Positions 18,445-20,444 of a DNA stretch of 20,444 nt are shown one piece after another; the first letter of the stretch is position 1; the number at the start of each line of letters is the position of its first letter. The DNA lies in the NCBI GenBank assembly GCA_022592445.1, contig JABYQR010000555.1, forward strand, positions 1 to 20,444, in the 5' to 3' direction. Source of the stretch: Cytidiella melzeri (Eukaryota; Basidiomycota; Agaricomycetes; Polyporales; Irpicaceae). Both the position numbers and the translations under genes were made by a program. The notes beneath the pieces were generated by a model that saw nothing but the letters and a program-made list of their open reading frames with translations, made no database searches and was not told the DNA's origin.

Positions 18445-19204
18445 TGACATGGAGACAGGGCTCGACGTGACAAACAGGGACACGAAGTGGATATCAACGA
18501 GGAAGTGGTGGCAGGCGTGAAGCACGATGCTCTCACCAGCTATCAGACTTTGTTCAAGTTATCTAGCCCAGTAAAGACCAAGTTAGTATTGTGACTACCA
18601 GCTATGTAGTACAAGAGGGGGTTGCTTACCTAGCCCAGTAAAGACCAAGAGGTCGAGATGGGGGGCTAGGAGCATACATGCAGCAGTATATATAGACTTT
18701 AGGGACCTGCGCACAGACCATGTTGAGGGCAGGCTTTGCAAGAAGCCATGTGAACGAAGAACAAAAGAACTACCTAAAGGAGAACAATAGCTATTGTCTA
18801 GACCTTGCCAAGAACTCTACCCGTGAGAGAATCTATCTAAACGGAGACCAACTATTGTATTCCATTCCCACACCTGTGAGAACATCCTTCCATCAAGAGA
18901 ACAATAAGGAAAGAACAATAAGGAGCCCATGTGGACAGTATCTATGACGTCAAACCCTAGCTATGGGCTGAGCCATGTGCTTGTAGCCATGTGGTCTTAC
19001 TTAAGCTAAGTCACATGCCAGTGTGACGTAGTAGCAAGTAATGTGACCGTGTGGAGCATCTAAGCCACGTGATACGGGCGCTTAATAGACGTGAAAAGGG
19101 AGTGTATGCAGAGAAGGTTGCAACTGAGCTGCAGCCCGGAGTTTTACAGATAAAAACAAGAGGTAAATTGCGAAAATTAAGGGCTAGTCAGGCCATCCAT
19201 GACA
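18445..19204 (-). mobile_element. 5' LTR of the gypsy-derived element (right copy)
   Basis: 760 bp and collinear with the left LTR, except for a 67-bp insertion at 18583-18649 bounded by two copies of TAGCCCAGTAAAGACCAAG. It carries TATATATA (18687-18694), the RNA 5'-end candidate (18650-18659) and TGACGTCA (18945-18952). Confidence 0.9.
18687..18694 (-). promoter_or_regulatory. TATA box of the gypsy 5' LTR
   Basis: TATATATA on the minus strand, followed 35 nt later by ATCTCGACCT. The left LTR has TTTATAA in the same place. Confidence 0.6.
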
Positions 19205-19209
19205 CTTTA
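19205..19209. repeat. target-site duplication CTTTA (right)
   Basis: Identical to 15901-15905 and directly abutting the LTR end ...CCATGACA. Confidence 0.9.
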
Positions 19210-19311
19210 ACACTTCTGCGCTTCCACACCTTTACACTTCTATTGCCCCTTCGTGGTTGGTTGTGTTGTCTTTAAGGCTGTTCCTAGTTTGAAGCGTGAC
19301 TCAGTGTCTCA

Positions 19312-20444
19312 GCGCCGCTGGCTCCTCACCTACCAGCCTCTTGCCACCCCTTTACAGATCTGGCTGGCAGACAAGCGCTCCATCAAAGCTATTGCTATTG
19401 GACACGTCGCCGTAAATGTTTGCATTGGGGGCTCCACCACCAAGTCCATCTTCACCGACGTCTATCATGTTCCCGACCTTAACAGTAATCTTCTTTCGGT
19501 CGCTCACCTCACCAAGAAGGGCTTCAATGTCGCTTTTAAGGACAACACCTGCAACATTCATCACACTAGTGGAGAGATTGTTGGCTGTGCCCCTCGTGCA
19601 CAAGGTCTCTATGTCCTCGACTCCACGCCCATTGTCTCACCTCGCGCTTACATTGCTTCAGTGGGCGATTCTCCAATCTACACTCCCGTTCACATCTCCA
19701 CTCTCAAAGCTAAAGCCCAACCTACCTCCAAGGCTGACATCACGACTTGGCATTGTTGACTAGGCCACATCAATGTCAACTACATCTTGCAGATGGTTCA
19801 ACAGGGTATGATGCAAGGCATGGAGATCATTGGCCAGTCCAGTCGACCCAGCACAATCTGTGTCCCTTGCCTCGAGGGCAAACAGGCGCGCAAGCCTATC
19901 CCTAAGGAAACCCATGACAAGAGTTCACGCGTACTTTACCGTGTTTACTCCAACGTCTGCGGTCCTATGGAAACTCAAACCCCTCAGGGTCACAGGTATT
20001 TTTTTACCTTTGTAGATGAGGCCAGCAAGCGCCTCACCGTTTCTCTGCTGAAAGCCAAGAGTCAAACTCAGGCAGAAACTGAAGCATTCTACCTTTGTGC
20101 TGAAGTCGAGACCGGAGAATGCGGCAATTCTTTCCGGAGCAATGGCGGAGGCGAGTACAACTCAAAGACGTTCCAGGACTTTCTCCGCAGCAAGGGAATT
20201 CACCACGAGAAGACAACCGCGTACACTCCTCAAGAGAACGGTGTTGCAGAGCGCAAGAACCGCACTCTCGTTGAGATGGTACACACTATGCTCAACGACG
20301 CTGGACTTCCCAACTCATACGGGGGATACGCAGTCCGCTTTGCTGCTCACATCCTCAACTGCACTCCTACTTGTCACCTCGCTGGCAAGACTTTTCATGA
20401 AGTTTACATGGGTAACAAACCCTCCGTCTCGCACCTCTGAATTT
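19312..20444 (+). pseudogene. Ty1/copia protease remainder, GAG-pre-integrase and integrase core, broken
   Basis: This continues the copia element interrupted at 14185. One frame runs to the window end with two TGA stops. Order: protease remainder (LADKRSIKAIAIGHV, VYHVPDLNSNLLSVAHLTKKGF), the zinc-binding pre-integrase domain (TWHC, stop, LGHIN ... CVPCLEGKQ) and the integrase catalytic core. The stop at 19757-19759 replaces the conserved Arg of the WHxRLGH motif, and the one at 20438-20440 replaces the Arg of HLRVFG; both fit CGA to TGA. Catalytic residues are damaged: the first Asp is Asn (YSNVCGP for the usual SDVCGP) and the RSDNGGEY motif reads RSNGGGEY, while the Glu in NGVAERKNR remains. 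The copy cannot make active integrase. RT and the 3' LTR lie beyond the window. Confidence 0.93.

Larger units (their letters stand above)
15906..19204 (-). mobile_element. Ty3/gypsy-derived non-autonomous element (gag-only), 3299 bp
   Basis: Two long direct repeats (691 and 760 bp) with TG...CA ends enclose 1848 bp and are flanked by a perfect CTTTA duplication, so this is a bona fide retrotransposon insertion. Coding sequence is on the minus strand: an unknown ORF, then Gag, which runs straight into the left LTR. Protease, RT, RNase H and integrase are absent, as is a recognisable polypurine tract. By hand alignment the LTRs differ at roughly 30 positions (4-5%) plus a 67-bp insertion in the right copy, so the insertion is not recent. 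A 10-nt primer-binding site complementary to the predicted RNA 5' end suggests the Tf1/sushi lineage. Confidence 0.9.
14186..19311. mobile_element. TG...CA element (~1.8 kb) inserted in copia protease, itself split by a gypsy element
   Basis: The copia frame breaks at TGATACAC and resumes after GTGTCTCA; these termini are inverted repeats with 7 of 8 matches. The flanks GCAC (14182-14185) and GCGC (19312-19315) look like a 4-bp target duplication with one change. Excising the insertion and one copy restores the copia frame across Ser-Gln-(His/Arg)-Arg-Trp. After also removing the nested gypsy derivative and its duplication, the insert is about 1822 bp (14186-15905 plus 19210-19311). It has a TATA box, a Cys-rich decayed ORF and a pyrimidine-rich end, but no pol. 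An unusually long solo LTR or a non-autonomous LTR element are the two readings. No orientation is assigned with confidence, though the TATA box points to plus. Confidence 0.65.

Overview
The window looks like a repeat-rich accessory region of a filamentous fungus, most likely a basidiomycete (Agaricomycete-like). The grounds are short GT-AG introns of 54-64 bp, decayed copies of two fungal genes (LYS1-type saccharopine dehydrogenase of the alpha-aminoadipate lysine pathway and a Gti1/Pac2 WOPR regulator), Ty1/copia and Ty3/gypsy retrotransposons, and small secreted proteins with Kex2-type sites. I cannot name the species. By eye, base composition shifts from AT-rich (about 1-11.5 kb) to clearly GC-richer (about 11.9-20.4 kb).

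Layout. 1-1196: the 3' end of a Ty1/copia element (RT tail and RNase H, polypurine tract, 3' LTR with a cluster of TGAGTCA sites). 1.2-11.5 kb: an AT-rich island holding two paralogous small secreted protein genes (SSP1, minus strand, 1713-2198; SSP2, plus strand, 8803-9567), head to head about 6 kb apart. They share a 25-residue signal peptide and a 5' leader with two introns, but the mature proteins have diverged. Between and around them lie copies of one undescribed repeat family, including a 3.9 kb imperfect palindrome (4228-8100) whose arms carry a tandem repeat of about 137 bp and whose ends read ACTAGC.../...GCTAGT. 11.5-13.7 kb: low-coding sequence with LYS1 and WOPR gene relics placed back to back.

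13.7-20.4 kb is a three-level transposon nest. A plus-strand Ty1/copia element is split inside its protease domain by a TG...CA element of about 1.8 kb (an oversized solo LTR or a non-autonomous LTR element). That element is split in turn by a 3.3 kb minus-strand Ty3/gypsy derivative with two LTRs and a perfect 5-bp target duplication (CTTTA). The gypsy derivative carries only gag and an unknown upstream ORF. Its primer-binding site is a 10-nt complement of its own predicted RNA 5' end, the arrangement of Tf1/sushi self-priming elements.

The only protein genes that look intact and host-like are the two secreted protein genes. Most of the rest is transposon or pseudogene, with several in-frame stops, at least two of which are best explained as CGA-to-TGA changes.
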